Below, piece after piece: positions 55,210 to 63,881 of a DNA stretch of 64,000 bases. The position numbers were made by a program, and so were the translations under genes. The stretch's first letter is position 1; the number at the start of each line of letters is the position of its first letter. This stretch comes from Niabella pedocola (GTDB lineage: Bacteria; Bacteroidota; Bacteroidia; Chitinophagales; Chitinophagaceae): contig NZ_JAJNEC010000005.1 in NCBI RefSeq assembly GCF_021044425.1, positions 2,666,001 through 2,730,000 on the forward strand, written 5' to 3'. The notes under the pieces were generated by a model. It was not told where the DNA came from, did no database searches, and worked only from the letters and a program-made list of their open reading frames with translations.

Positions 55210-56223
55210 TTACTGGAGGGTGTTGAGATATGCAAGGATTTGCGGCAGGGTGGTCTTGGTCCAGGCTTCCGGATTGGTAATGATGCCATCATGCCCCACA
55301 CCAGGTACCTTAACCCGGTTCACAGAAGGGTAAACCGCTGTTATTTTCTGTGCCCATGACTCCGGGTAGGCTTTATTTTTTTCACTGAAGAAAAAAAGCA
55401 CCGGCTTTTTGAATTGTTCCAGGCCGGCGGAGAAATCGCTTTTATTATGCTCGCCAACTTCAAAAAGAGCATCCATGATCACGGCCCCATCCCTCCATGA
55501 AATGGCGGGGTCAAAGGACCCTTCACCTGTGATGTCGTTTTTGGAACTTAACATCGACATCTTATAATCCAGAATTTCATGCTGGTCTTCCTTGCCACTG
55601 ATAAACTGGTCGATATAGGAAGCGTCATTCAACACCTCGCTCCATAATTTCATCGACCTTGATTTTTTTACATAGTCGGTTACATCCTTCCATTTCAGTC
55701 CACCGGGTTCACAAAGGATCAGGCCCCGAACAAGGCCTGGGTATTTTCCGGTAAAACCGGATGCCAGCATGGCGCCCCAGGAATGTCCGAGCAGTACTAC
55801 CTGCTGATCAGGGCGGGTGCGGTAGTGTTCAATAACCGACTTCAATTCTTCGTACATCTGGTCGATGGCTTTTTCGCCCAGCTCCGTATACGCCTTTTTG
55901 GGGAGCCGTTGCGAAAGACCGGAACCGCGCTGGTCATAGAATACCACCCGGTATCCGTTGGCTGCAAGATCCTTGCAAGGCAGCAGATACCGGTAGTCGG
56001 CTCCAGGACCACCATGCAGGGCAACGATCATTGTGGCCCCGAACGGTCCGTACGCTTCTGAATGCAGGATGTAGTTGTTTACTTTAATAGAAGGCAGGCC
56101 CGGATCCTGATCGGCCGTTTTAGCTACCAGGTTGCCGGCACCGGTAAGGGTACGGTCCTTTGTGGAACAGGCCACCAGGAAGAGCACAAAAAGAAGTGCA
56201 GAAACATTGCTTTTAAAAATCAT
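55210..56223 (-). CDS. Alpha/beta-hydrolase lipoprotein (prolyl-aminopeptidase-like)
   Basis: A 337-residue lipoprotein (lipobox LFLVACSTKD near residue 19) with an alpha/beta-hydrolase fold. HGGPGADYRYL and YDQRGSGLSQRL are the proline-iminopeptidase-type oxyanion and loop motifs; the nucleophile is the Ser in GHSWGAM and the catalytic His is in PGVGHDGI near the C-terminus. It may be an exported aminopeptidase or esterase. Direct repeats upstream (56349-56379) suggest control by the AraC protein encoded just before it. Confidence 0.82.
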   Translation of the reverse strand: MIFKSNVSALLFVLFLVACSTKDRTLTGAGNLVAKTADQDPGLPSIKVNNYILHSEAYGPFGATMIVALHGGPGADYRYLLPCKDLAANGYRVVFYDQRGSGLSQRLPKKAYTELGEKAIDQMYEELKSVIEHYRTRPDQQVVLLGHSWGAMLASGFTGKYPGLVRGLILCEPGGLKWKDVTDYVKKSRSMKLWSEVLNDASYIDQFISGKEDQHEILDYKMSMLSSKNDITGEGSFDPAISWRDGAVIMDALFEVGEHNKSDFSAGLEQFKKPVLFFFSEKNKAYPESWAQKITAVYPSVNRVKVPGVGHDGIITNPEAWTKTTLPQILAYLNTLQ

Positions 56224-56348
56224 ACATTATGGTTTTGAAAATTTGAGTCTCAAAGATGAAGAAGGCCCGCTGCGCGAGCGCTCCATCAGGAGAGATGATA
56301 CTCAACAGTTTTTTTTACAACTGATTTGTAACCAGTGATGTATGAGTG

Positions 56349-56379
56349 TTGATACCTTTTCGTTGAAGATTGATACCTT
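56349..56379 (-). promoter_or_regulatory. 21-base-spaced direct repeats, probable AraC operator
   Basis: TTGATACCTT occurs at 56349-56358 and 56370-56379, start to start 21 bases (two helical turns), the usual layout of AraC-type double sites. The second copy overlaps the stop region of the 7TM-AraC gene. The copies lie 126 bases upstream of the hydrolase start on the minus strand, so they could be the site through which that AraC protein controls the hydrolase and outer-membrane genes. Confidence 0.55.
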
Positions 56380-57532
56380 AGATATTTGAATGTTCTACCT
56401 GTTTTTGATACTCGGTTGGGGTAATACCCATGCATTTTTTAAAATTCCGGTTGAAGGAGGCTTTTGAATTAAAGCCGCACTCAAAGGCCAGCGAAAGCAA
56501 TGTGTATTTTTTATTGGAACTGTCGGCCAGCAGTTCCAGAAATGCTGCTACCCGAAGGGTATTGATATAATCATAAAAATTCTGGTCGCCGGTGGTATTG
56601 ATCACCTGCGACAGGATATTGGGATGCACCTGGAGCCGCTCGCTCAGGCGGCTCAGGGTTAATTCGGGATCCGTATACAGGCGTTCCTTTTCCATCAGTT
56701 GTTTCAGATCGGCCTGGATCTTTTCCAACGCATCCGGACCAAGCCTGGATTTCTGGTATTTTTTGTTTGCTGCTTTTGGTATTGCTGTGGGGGCGGTTTC
56801 AGGTGTTTCTAAAAGATCCGGACCGGTAATCTGTGCAGCAGCCGGCGGCAACACTGTTTCCTCCGGGCTGTTCAGAATGCCCACCTGCTTGATTCCGAAG
56901 TAACCGATAAACAGGATAAAAAAGACGACCACTGTATAAATGGCAGCCTCATCGCCCCAGATCACAATCGCCCAAATAATGCCGATACCGGCAATAAGGT
57001 ACCGCAGCCAGTTCAGGTTGATCTTTTCCGTATCAGCGTATTGCTCCAGGATCCGTTTCCGGTGTTTTTTTAACAGCAATAGCGACAGGAAAATATAGGT
57101 AATGCCGGATAGAATAATTGCGGTGAATATGTATACGGTCTCGGTTTCATAACCCCTGCCTTCATGTTCGTATACATAAATTTTATGGATGCCGGGCAAG
57201 CTTAAAAAACCGGATAAGCAGATATAAAGGGCCAGAAATGGCAAAAAATGCCAGAACCAGCGATTTTTTGGAGGAAACTGGTTGGTGAGGGCTGCGGTAT
57301 ATAAGTATAAAAAGGGCCCGTGTGCAAGCGGCAACGGAATGCCGAGGCCAAGCAGGAAGGGCCACTCCAGGTATCTTTTGGTAAGTACGGTGTAGAATAA
57401 AAACAAATGCAGCCCCAGTAAGAACAGCCATGCCGCCAATATATAATCAGCCCCTGTCTTCCTTTTTTTGGTGAGCAAAAGCGAAGACAGGAAAAAAGTA
57501 ATAATAATACCTGTTAGATAAACAATAGTCAA
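56378..57532 (-). CDS. Membrane AraC-family regulator (7TM plus HTH)
   Basis: A 384-residue protein. The N-terminal about 230 residues hold seven hydrophobic segments (IIITFFLSSLLL; ILAAWLFLLGLHLFLFY; HFLPFLALYICLSGFLSL; YIFTAIILSGITYIFLSLLLL; YLIAGIGIIWAIVIWG). After a linker rich in Pro and Ala comes an AraC DNA-binding domain (LSRLSERLQVHPNILSQVIN; LLSLAFECGFNSKASFNRNFKK). It is a membrane-bound sensor and regulator. The frame begins at TTG (57532); no ATG is available nearby. The direct repeats just downstream are the likely target. Confidence 0.87.
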   Translation of the reverse strand: MTIVYLTGIIITFFLSSLLLTKKRKTGADYILAAWLFLLGLHLFLFYTVLTKRYLEWPFLLGLGIPLPLAHGPFLYLYTAALTNQFPPKNRWFWHFLPFLALYICLSGFLSLPGIHKIYVYEHEGRGYETETVYIFTAIILSGITYIFLSLLLLKKHRKRILEQYADTEKINLNWLRYLIAGIGIIWAIVIWGDEAAIYTVVVFFILFIGYFGIKQVGILNSPEETVLPPAAAQITGPDLLETPETAPTAIPKAANKKYQKSRLGPDALEKIQADLKQLMEKERLYTDPELTLSRLSERLQVHPNILSQVINTTGDQNFYDYINTLRVAAFLELLADSSNKKYTLLSLAFECGFNSKASFNRNFKKCMGITPTEYQKQVEHSNI

Positions 57533-57758
57533 AATAATGATCCGGTTAAAAGCAGCGCAAAAATAGCAGAAAGCACGGTTATGAAGTTATAGTGCGTGCC
57601 GATGCTTTGCTGGAATTGCGAAAGTCACAGGATTGAATGATCTCCGTTTTATTTAAAGAGAAGAGGAGGTGTGAGGTTTCCGGAATTTAATTACATATGA
57701 ACTGATTGCTTTTATATTGGTGATCGATTATGAGCGGGTATATTACTATTTTGTCTTT

Positions 57759-58126
57759 TTAAGACAAACCGGCAACCACAACGTCTGCGTGGGAATTGGT
57801 CCGGATACCCGAATGCTGCGGAGCATGGACCCACATGTCGCTAAAATTGACCGGTTGACCGGGTGTGACTTTAGCCAGTTTACATACGTATTGCATAAGG
57901 TTTATTCTTCTAACTGATGTATGCTCCACGCCGTACATCGTAAATCAATCCTTTTTCACAAAGGTCGAGAAATGCTGATTTGGGGCAATTCTTCTTGGTG
58001 CCGGGCTATCACCAAAGATCTGTAATGTAACTTCTTCCCATGCCCTCACCGGGCTTAAATCTTTATCAATTCTCAGCTTACGTACTGCACTGAGTGCTGT
58101 CTCCCGTATTTATTTACCTTTTTCAC
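57759..58126 (-). pseudogene. Frameshifted small gene, DUF6979-like
   Basis: The 724-base gap between 57533 and 58256 has no intact gene, but the minus strand keeps protein-like text in shifting frames: VNKYG (58126-58103), then RETALSAVRKLRI and LSPVRAWEEV in the next frame (58106-57975), then FLDLCEKGLIYDVRRG in the third (57975-57912), a stop, KNKPYAIR, and finally a stretch ending DVVVAGLS at 57759. Joined, these give about 120 residues, as expected for a DUF6979-type protein, with at least two frameshifts and a stop. The family name is from memory of the motifs. Nothing else is seen in the gap. Confidence 0.5.
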
Positions 58127-58256
58127 ATGCAGTGTATATTTTCGATAAAGCACATTCCTGATCTCTACAGAATTGAAGATGAGCACTAAAATGCGTGTTA
58201 ACAATGTAGTTTTCGGTTGCGCTGTCAGCCTGTGTTCTTTCAAACACATAAGCAGC

Positions 58257-58748
58257 TTACCGGAAAGTAATAAACCGGGGCGTTATATAATCCAGTACCT
58301 CCTTGCAGGTAAACCAGCATACCAGCGCAATACCAATCGTTACTATCGTAATGAGTATGCTGATAGCTGTTCCGGGACTTGGATAATGCTTACGAAATAA
58401 AATGCGAAAATGTACAAAGCCTAGTATAATGTACAAGCCGCTAAAGAACAGGATAACGGTAAAAGAACGGATAAAATACAGCAAGAGGAGCTTCCCTGTG
58501 GAAAGATCCATGTCGCTGTAAGACTTGGCTGCCTGGAACAGTGCAGGTGCATTTGCCGACGCCAGGAACAGGACACCCGAAAGTACAACGGCGGCCACTA
58601 ATAGCTCCGCATGATCCATGCCGTTATAAGGCCGCTTCATCATCTTCAGCCGCCGTAATAAAAACAACGTGCTATAAAAAAGAATATAGGTCTGGAATAA
58701 TAGCAGTAGCAAAATGATTCCAAAGTGTGTCGGTAAAAAATGGTTCAT
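58257..58748 (-). CDS. Small multi-pass membrane protein
   Basis: A 163-residue inner-membrane protein with four hydrophobic segments (IILLLLLFQTYILFY; ELLVAAVVLSGVLFLASA; LLLYFIRSFTVILFFSGLYIILGF; ISILITIVTIGIALVCWFTC). No family is recognised. It follows the J-domain protein gene by 13 bases on the same strand, so it should be part of the same membrane-protein cluster. Confidence 0.75.
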   Translation of the reverse strand: MNHFLPTHFGIILLLLLFQTYILFYSTLFLLRRLKMMKRPYNGMDHAELLVAAVVLSGVLFLASANAPALFQAAKSYSDMDLSTGKLLLLYFIRSFTVILFFSGLYIILGFVHFRILFRKHYPSPGTAISILITIVTIGIALVCWFTCKEVLDYITPRFITFR

Positions 58749-58761
58749 GATGATCTTGGTT

Positions 58762-60684
58762 TTATTGAATCAGGGTAATATTCCAGTAATGGATGTTGGA
58801 TAGAGATGCGGGCAGTTCTCCCGGTCCGAACTTTTTGGAAGTGGTTTCCCACAGGTAATAACTTTTTTTATCAATAGATATTCCAACGGCATTGCCGGGG
58901 GGCGGCTTGTCAAACGCCACTGCAATAACCGCATGTTTATAGTAGTTGCTGGTCATTAGTGCTACCGGGTAACCCAATTCGCCCAATACGCTATACAGGA
59001 ATAGTGCCCGGGTATCACAGTCTCCTTTCAGGTCTGCCAGAAACTCAGCGGGTGATTGTACCCCGAATTTTGAATAGCCCTTGCAGCAATCCGTTTTGCA
59101 GGTTGCAAGATATTGGTTGATGTAGGTATCGTTATAACTGTCGGAGCAGGATCGGTCTACGACCAGCGCATAGGGAATGGATTGTATACAGGACAGGATC
59201 ATCGACGCTGTTTGTGACCGGTTGAGTTTTTTTGCCTTTGCCAGCGCGCCAAAAGCCAGGACCGCTGGCTTTATGGCATCCTGGTCGGTGGCCAGCATCT
59301 GGCTGTATACCCCACCGATACCGAGCGATGCGTATTGCTGTTCATTCATCTGGCGGTGAGCCCGGGCCGACTGGTGCCACTGAGATGACCGTACAGACAG
59401 CTGGATGGTATATACGCTATCGTTCCGGTCCTGCCAGCGAAGTGTATGGGTGATCAATGTATCTGCCGGCATATCGGGGTGTTGAATGGGTTCTTTTTTT
59501 GAACGGATGTTGTCCAGCCTTGTATGGGCACCAGCCGATGGGCGATGCGTTTGCTGCTGAAGCATGGCGCCGATGGTTAACAGAAAGACAGCGCCCAACA
59601 GGAATGCAAGTACCCAATGAAATCCTTTGCCGGCTTTTTCGGTCATCCATACAAGCAGTAAGGGCAGCAGCAATATCCCGGCAAGGATCAGTATAATGGC
59701 GAATAAAGGTGGCCAGATAAGACCTGCAACCAGTAATAGGAGGAGCCACCACCAATCAGAATACAATGGTGCCGGTGTGGTATAAACAGGTGTTGTTTTT
59801 GATGAGTACGCATAAGGCCGGCTTTTTTGGGGCACCCGCCGCCATTCGGTCCAGCGGGTGTCGCAGTTTTCGGTGTATTGCTCTTCCCTTGTAAAGACCT
59901 GTCCGCCTTCTGTTTTTGTTTCAACGCGCCCGGTGGTACCAACACAGGCTGTATAGGTTTCTGTGACCTCCTCTTCATAGCGGTGCAATACATAGGCAAA
60001 CAACTCCCCACGCAGGGTTCCGAAACTGTACTGTTCATGTTTCGTAATGCCGTCAAGTCGCGGATCTTTTATCCGGATGTCATAGAGGTCGAGCTGGTAA
60101 TAGGTCTCCTTACCGGCCGTAACGATTTTGCAACAGACCGGTTGTCCGATAGGTGTTGTAAATATATCGGTGCCGGAATACATCCGCTGATATTCATCGG
60201 GTGCCTCTTTTGCATAGATATCGGGTGCGGATATGGTTACCAGTATTTCTGTAGGTGTAATTGTAAAGCAGGTTTCCCATTGTCCGGCGTAATGTTCAAC
60301 AAGATCTGGCATACCCTGGAATTTTGCTTCAATGACACCCTGCACATAAATTTTTCTTTCGTGGATAACGGTGTAAGTGCGGGTCTTTGTTTCCTGGTGA
60401 GGGTTCCGGGCATGGGTAGCCTTTTTAGTGTTAAGGGAATCCTGTGATGCTTCTTCCTTTTTTTGACGGGTGCGGTAGCTGTCATAAACGGCACGGGATG
60501 TGGGATCACCCAGCATTTCATAGGCTTCATTGATGTCCTTAAAATGATCCTCCGCATCAGGGTTACCGGGATTTTTGTCGGGATGATAGCGTTTGGCAAG
60601 ACGGCGGTAGGAAGCGCGAAGTTCTTCCGGCGTAGCCTGCTCCGGTACCTCCAATATGCGGTAATAATCTTTCTTGTAGTCCAT
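58762..60684 (-). CDS. J-domain protein with C-terminal transglutaminase-like domain
   Basis: A 640-residue protein with an unusual layout. Residues 1-75 form a DnaJ J-domain with intact HPD (H34-P35-D36). About 95-310 is beta-rich with no recognised domain. Two hydrophobic segments follow at about 313-345 and 355-375. The C-terminal about 240 residues resemble a transglutaminase-like peptidase, with C556 in KGDCDTR, H584 in NYYKHAVIAV and an acidic candidate E613 in YLWETT. The J-domain should be cytoplasmic; the topology of the C-terminal domain depends on whether one or two helices cross the membrane. It is within a run of minus-strand membrane genes with DUF4407. The role is unknown. Confidence 0.82.
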   Translation of the reverse strand: MDYKKDYYRILEVPEQATPEELRASYRRLAKRYHPDKNPGNPDAEDHFKDINEAYEMLGDPTSRAVYDSYRTRQKKEEASQDSLNTKKATHARNPHQETKTRTYTVIHERKIYVQGVIEAKFQGMPDLVEHYAGQWETCFTITPTEILVTISAPDIYAKEAPDEYQRMYSGTDIFTTPIGQPVCCKIVTAGKETYYQLDLYDIRIKDPRLDGITKHEQYSFGTLRGELFAYVLHRYEEEVTETYTACVGTTGRVETKTEGGQVFTREEQYTENCDTRWTEWRRVPQKSRPYAYSSKTTPVYTTPAPLYSDWWWLLLLLVAGLIWPPLFAIILILAGILLLPLLLVWMTEKAGKGFHWVLAFLLGAVFLLTIGAMLQQQTHRPSAGAHTRLDNIRSKKEPIQHPDMPADTLITHTLRWQDRNDSVYTIQLSVRSSQWHQSARAHRQMNEQQYASLGIGGVYSQMLATDQDAIKPAVLAFGALAKAKKLNRSQTASMILSCIQSIPYALVVDRSCSDSYNDTYINQYLATCKTDCCKGYSKFGVQSPAEFLADLKGDCDTRALFLYSVLGELGYPVALMTSNYYKHAVIAVAFDKPPPGNAVGISIDKKSYYLWETTSKKFGPGELPASLSNIHYWNITLIQ

Positions 60685-60701
60685 CGCAGTTCGGATTGCT
60701 A

Positions 60702-61670
60702 TCAGTTGTCAAGATACTTTTGAACAAAATCATTCGTGTTGCCGGCAACTGGCGGCTTTTTGCGAATGGTATTGAAAGGCGGATCGATGTACCGGGAGAA
60801 AATCGTAACGGACCGATCCCATAATTTTTTGTAATGCATGGTAAAAGCCTGGTAGGCATCCGTGACCAGTTTCCTTTCGAACGCTTTTTTTTGCTGGTAA
60901 TAATGGTGGTCGCCGGAAATAACATAAATCAACAGACCCGGAAGTATAAAGAGCAGCACGATGATAATGACCAATAGCCGGGATAGCGGATAACTTCCGT
61001 TCACCCTTTTTATCCGGTACAGGAAGAAGCTGTTTGCTGCAATGGTGCATGCGGCTGTAGATTCGAGTGCCTGGGTTTTGATCTGCATTGCCTGTAAACT
61101 GCGATCGATCCTGGCCATCTGGTCATCGTATATGGTTGTGCCGGATTGCTGCTTTTGCTGGTTATAATAATGGTACCGGGTTAAAAGTTTTTTTGTTTCT
61201 TTTTCTGTTAGCCCGGATATGCGGGTGGTATGCGTGTTCAACAGTTGCTGCTTATAGTGGGCTACGTCTGTTGAAAGTCGGGTTGCATATAACAGGATGA
61301 TCAATGGTTGTGCGATCAGGAACCCCATAAACGCAATAAAGCCGATGCGTATGATATCTGAAAAGTTCAGCTTTTTTTTATGCTTCCGGTCTTCTTTAGA
61401 GAAGGTATTCAGCAGGAAAATGTAAATGCAGATAAACAGTAAAGAAAAAAATATCGCGAGCATGGTTTCCACCGCAACGGAATGAAATAAAAGTTCGATG
61501 GCATAAAAGATACTGACGCAGGTTAGTAACAGGATTGCAATGATGAGCAATGTGGCGGCATAGAAGCGCTTTAAAATGCCGGCACTGCGCATCAGATCCT
61601 GTTCTGCTCCCAGCAGTTTTACAAGACTTCTTTGGGAGGCAAAACCACGTGGTTTGCTGCCGTTGCTCAT
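60702..61670 (-). CDS. Membrane protein of the DUF4407 cluster
   Basis: A 322-residue protein with about four hydrophobic segments (FYAATLLIIAILLLTCVSIF; MLAIFFSLLFICIYIFLL; IGFIAFMGFLIAQPLIILLY; LLVIIIVLLFILPGLLIYVI) and a central helical region at about 135-205 between the third and fourth. No family is recognised, but segment layout recalls a shorter DUF4407-like protein. Its first four bases overlap the stop of the DUF4407 gene (ATGA), so the two are translationally coupled. The C-terminus carries PPFNTIRKKPPVAGNT, nearly shared with the 164-residue protein encoded at 62919-63413. Confidence 0.78.
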   Translation of the reverse strand: MSNGSKPRGFASQRSLVKLLGAEQDLMRSAGILKRFYAATLLIIAILLLTCVSIFYAIELLFHSVAVETMLAIFFSLLFICIYIFLLNTFSKEDRKHKKKLNFSDIIRIGFIAFMGFLIAQPLIILLYATRLSTDVAHYKQQLLNTHTTRISGLTEKETKKLLTRYHYYNQQKQQSGTTIYDDQMARIDRSLQAMQIKTQALESTAACTIAANSFFLYRIKRVNGSYPLSRLLVIIIVLLFILPGLLIYVISGDHHYYQQKKAFERKLVTDAYQAFTMHYKKLWDRSVTIFSRYIDPPFNTIRKKPPVAGNTNDFVQKYLDN

Positions 61671-62929
61671 GGCGTTACATCATTGTGCGGTACCTTGCTT
61701 TCGGCTACGAATGCTTCCGGGTTGGCCACAATACTTTCTTTCTTTTTTTCTTTCCAGTGTTCAAGGGCGGCTGCACTTAACTGACTTTGTGCTTCCAGTA
61801 AGGCGATTTTTTCTTTTAGCAGCCGGATCACCTGGTGCTGAACCACCTTGTCTCTTTCATGCCCTTGTTGATCCTGATAAAAATTGTGTTGTATTTCAAT
61901 ACCGCTTTCTGCCTTGATCAGCTCTTTGATGTTCTCTTCCATATAGTCATATGGACTTTTGATGAGCATCAACTTAAAGAAGATCGGTGTGAGTTCAATT
62001 GCCATAAAGAGCAAGGTAATGAACCAGGAGATCGCCGGACCTGATATCTCGTGCCCGATTTTTATGCGTTCCAGCAATCCATCCAGCCCGGCGGCATATT
62101 TTTCGCTTTGATTCAGAGCGGCCGCACGCCGGTCTTCAATGGCTTCTTTTTCTTTTTTTACACGCAGATAATCGGGGTTTGCCTCTAATGCTTTTATTTC
62201 TGCTGCCAGGCCATCCATTTGCTGTTTAATGGCCAGGGCACGGGGCCCAACGGTAACCAGGCGGGCTTCTTCGATATAGTTCTGTTCAAGCGTTTGGTAC
62301 CGGCTTCGCTTATTGCTCAGCTCCATTTCTATTTTTTCAATCTCTTTGTCCTTTTTGACAAGTTCACTATTGAATACAGAATCGGTTTTAGCTTTGTAGA
62401 CCTGCTGCTGTTCAATCTGCTTTTCATGCAGTTTAATATCGATTTCTGTTTTGAACATCCGGATCTCGACGGGTTTTGAAATGGTCATCGCAATGATTGC
62501 ACCCATCAGCAATCGGGGTAACGCTCCTTTGAGTTCTTTCCCGGTAATGTCTTCGGTTCCGTCGCCTTTTCCGGTACTGGAAATAATAAACCGGTCGATA
62601 TTGAAAATGATCAGTCCCCATATGATACCAAATATCACGGCCTTGGCCATGGTTGGAAGATCCGTAATGTCGTGATTTCCTCCAATAGCGGCTGTTGTTT
62701 TAAATGAATCAATGGCGTTTCCCCTTGGCTCGAAGATCGTATAGAATGCATAGCCGCCTGCCAGTCCGGCCATCAGACCGGTCGCTACAATGATGCCTCC
62801 AAGACACAGGTATTTTACCTGGTCACCGTAGGTACTCCGTTCCAGGATATAGCGGTCGGCGCCGGCTGCTTTCCAAAAAAGGCGCATGATGCGCGAAGAT
62901 TTGGGGCTTTGATAAAAATCACGAGACAT
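61667..62929 (-). CDS. DUF4407 membrane protein with coiled coil
   Basis: A 420-residue DUF4407 protein. Hydrophobic segments at about 45-70 (CLGGIIVATGLMAGLAGGYAF), 97-118 (AVIFGIIWGLIIFNIDRF), 140-160 (LLMGAIIAMTIS) and 300-325 (AISWFITLLFMAIELTPIFFKL) flank a long charged coiled coil at about 165-290. NIDRFI and ELTPIFFKL are typical of the family, whose function is unknown. Start at 62929 (MSRDF); an ATG two codons upstream is equally possible. Overlaps the stop of the upstream gene by 11 bases. Confidence 0.87.
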   Translation of the reverse strand: MSRDFYQSPKSSRIMRLFWKAAGADRYILERSTYGDQVKYLCLGGIIVATGLMAGLAGGYAFYTIFEPRGNAIDSFKTTAAIGGNHDITDLPTMAKAVIFGIIWGLIIFNIDRFIISSTGKGDGTEDITGKELKGALPRLLMGAIIAMTISKPVEIRMFKTEIDIKLHEKQIEQQQVYKAKTDSVFNSELVKKDKEIEKIEMELSNKRSRYQTLEQNYIEEARLVTVGPRALAIKQQMDGLAAEIKALEANPDYLRVKKEKEAIEDRRAAALNQSEKYAAGLDGLLERIKIGHEISGPAISWFITLLFMAIELTPIFFKLMLIKSPYDYMEENIKELIKAESGIEIQHNFYQDQQGHERDKVVQHQVIRLLKEKIALLEAQSQLSAAALEHWKEKKKESIVANPEAFVAESKVPHNDVTP

Positions 62930-63413
62930 AGTCATTAAATTGAGATGAATTAAAGGAGATATTGAAATCGGTTATTTGGAGGTTTAGTAGAAGTCGGGGG
63001 TATAATGGTTTTAACCGGATGGTTGTGTTGGCAAATGCAGGCGGCGCAACTCGGATATTGAAAGGCGGCTCATTGGAAAAATAAGCATCAAGATACCGGC
63101 GCATTTGCGGATTCACCGGCAGGTTTTTGAGATCAATGACTTTTTTAGCAGAACGCCAGGTGCTCTTTATTACGATTTCGACCCCGGTCGTGGTAGAGGG
63201 CAACGTATAAACGGCGGCGCCTGCAGAGCGTCGGTCTGAATGTTTACCCGGCCGGATATGCAGTCTGTTTGCATGCATCGTTTCCCAGCTGATCAACAAT
63301 AATCGTTTATTTTCTAAAATGAGATCGATATAATCCAGGTGACGGAATGCCGGCCTGCGGAAGTTGAAGCACTGCTTTATCTTCTTTGCGCAACTATAAA
63401 GGAACCGTTTCAT
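62919..63413 (-). CDS. Unrecognised protein with PPFNIR motif
   Basis: A 164-residue basic protein with no recognised domain (start MKRFLYSCAKKIKQ at 63413; an in-frame start at 63497 would overlap the upstream gene). The middle is beta-rich (YIDLILENKRLLLISWETM; VEIVIKSTWRSAKKVIDL) and may be a small beta-sandwich domain. It carries FSNEPPFNIRVAPPAFANT, close to the C-terminus of the 322-residue membrane protein of the same cluster. The stop overlaps the DUF4407 start, indicating one operon. Confidence 0.62.
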   Translation of the reverse strand: MKRFLYSCAKKIKQCFNFRRPAFRHLDYIDLILENKRLLLISWETMHANRLHIRPGKHSDRRSAGAAVYTLPSTTTGVEIVIKSTWRSAKKVIDLKNLPVNPQMRRYLDAYFSNEPPFNIRVAPPAFANTTIRLKPLYPRLLLNLQITDFNISFNSSQFNDYVS

Positions 63414-63453
63414 TTTTAAAGTTGTTTTAAAGCCTGTTGTTTTTGACAGTACA

Positions 63454-63660
63454 CTAATCCTCCCATCTGCAAAGTGTCCGGTTGCTATTCTCTGCACTGT
63501 CCAATGTGGTTGCGATGATGCGGTAATTGCAGTTTTTTAAACCCCTGCAATGTTCATTGTAATGATACCAGGTGGCCGTATTGCTGTCGCAGATATATAC
63601 GGTGGTGGGGGTGCAGCTGTTGCTGTTGAGGATGAAAACGGCTAAAAGAATGGATTTCAT
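63454..63660 (-). CDS. Small secreted Cys-rich protein
   Basis: A 68-residue exported protein. A short hydrophobic lead (MKSILLAVFILNSNSC) is a signal or lipoprotein peptide; the mature part is a compact Cys/His motif: YHYNEHCRGLKNC, RIIATTLDSAE, NRTLCRWED. I recall very similar short proteins, with the CRGLxNC and LCxWED signatures, across Bacteroidota; their role is unknown. First gene of the DUF4407 run. Confidence 0.72.
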   Translation of the reverse strand: MKSILLAVFILNSNSCTPTTVYICDSNTATWYHYNEHCRGLKNCNYRIIATTLDSAENSNRTLCRWED

Positions 63661-63881
63661 TTTCGGACTGTAACCTGTTTATAATAGAAATATGTTTGGT
63701 TTTTTCAGTCCGTTAGCCCCTGGCTGGCTGGCCGGTTCCATGATGGGCTATAATCCTGGCGGAGCAATTGGCATGGCTTAAAGTTTATAATGGTTATAAA
63801 TAAGGAACCTGTTATCGAAAGGCGTTTTCATGGCGCAACGGCCGCTGGTATATGGAGATTTTGGTTACCTGGTTGCGGAAT

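Noticed and set aside
59827..60447. 206-codon plus-strand frame antisense to the J-domain protein
   Set aside because: Shadow of a gene with clear J-domain motifs; no signal, start site or family pattern of its own.
63692..63781. 29-codon Gly/Met-rich plus-strand frame resembling a small bacteriocin-like peptide
   Set aside because: No convincing ribosome-binding site, no processing or immunity gene nearby, and a promoter-like TATGTTTG overlaps its start codon, so translation from it is doubtful.
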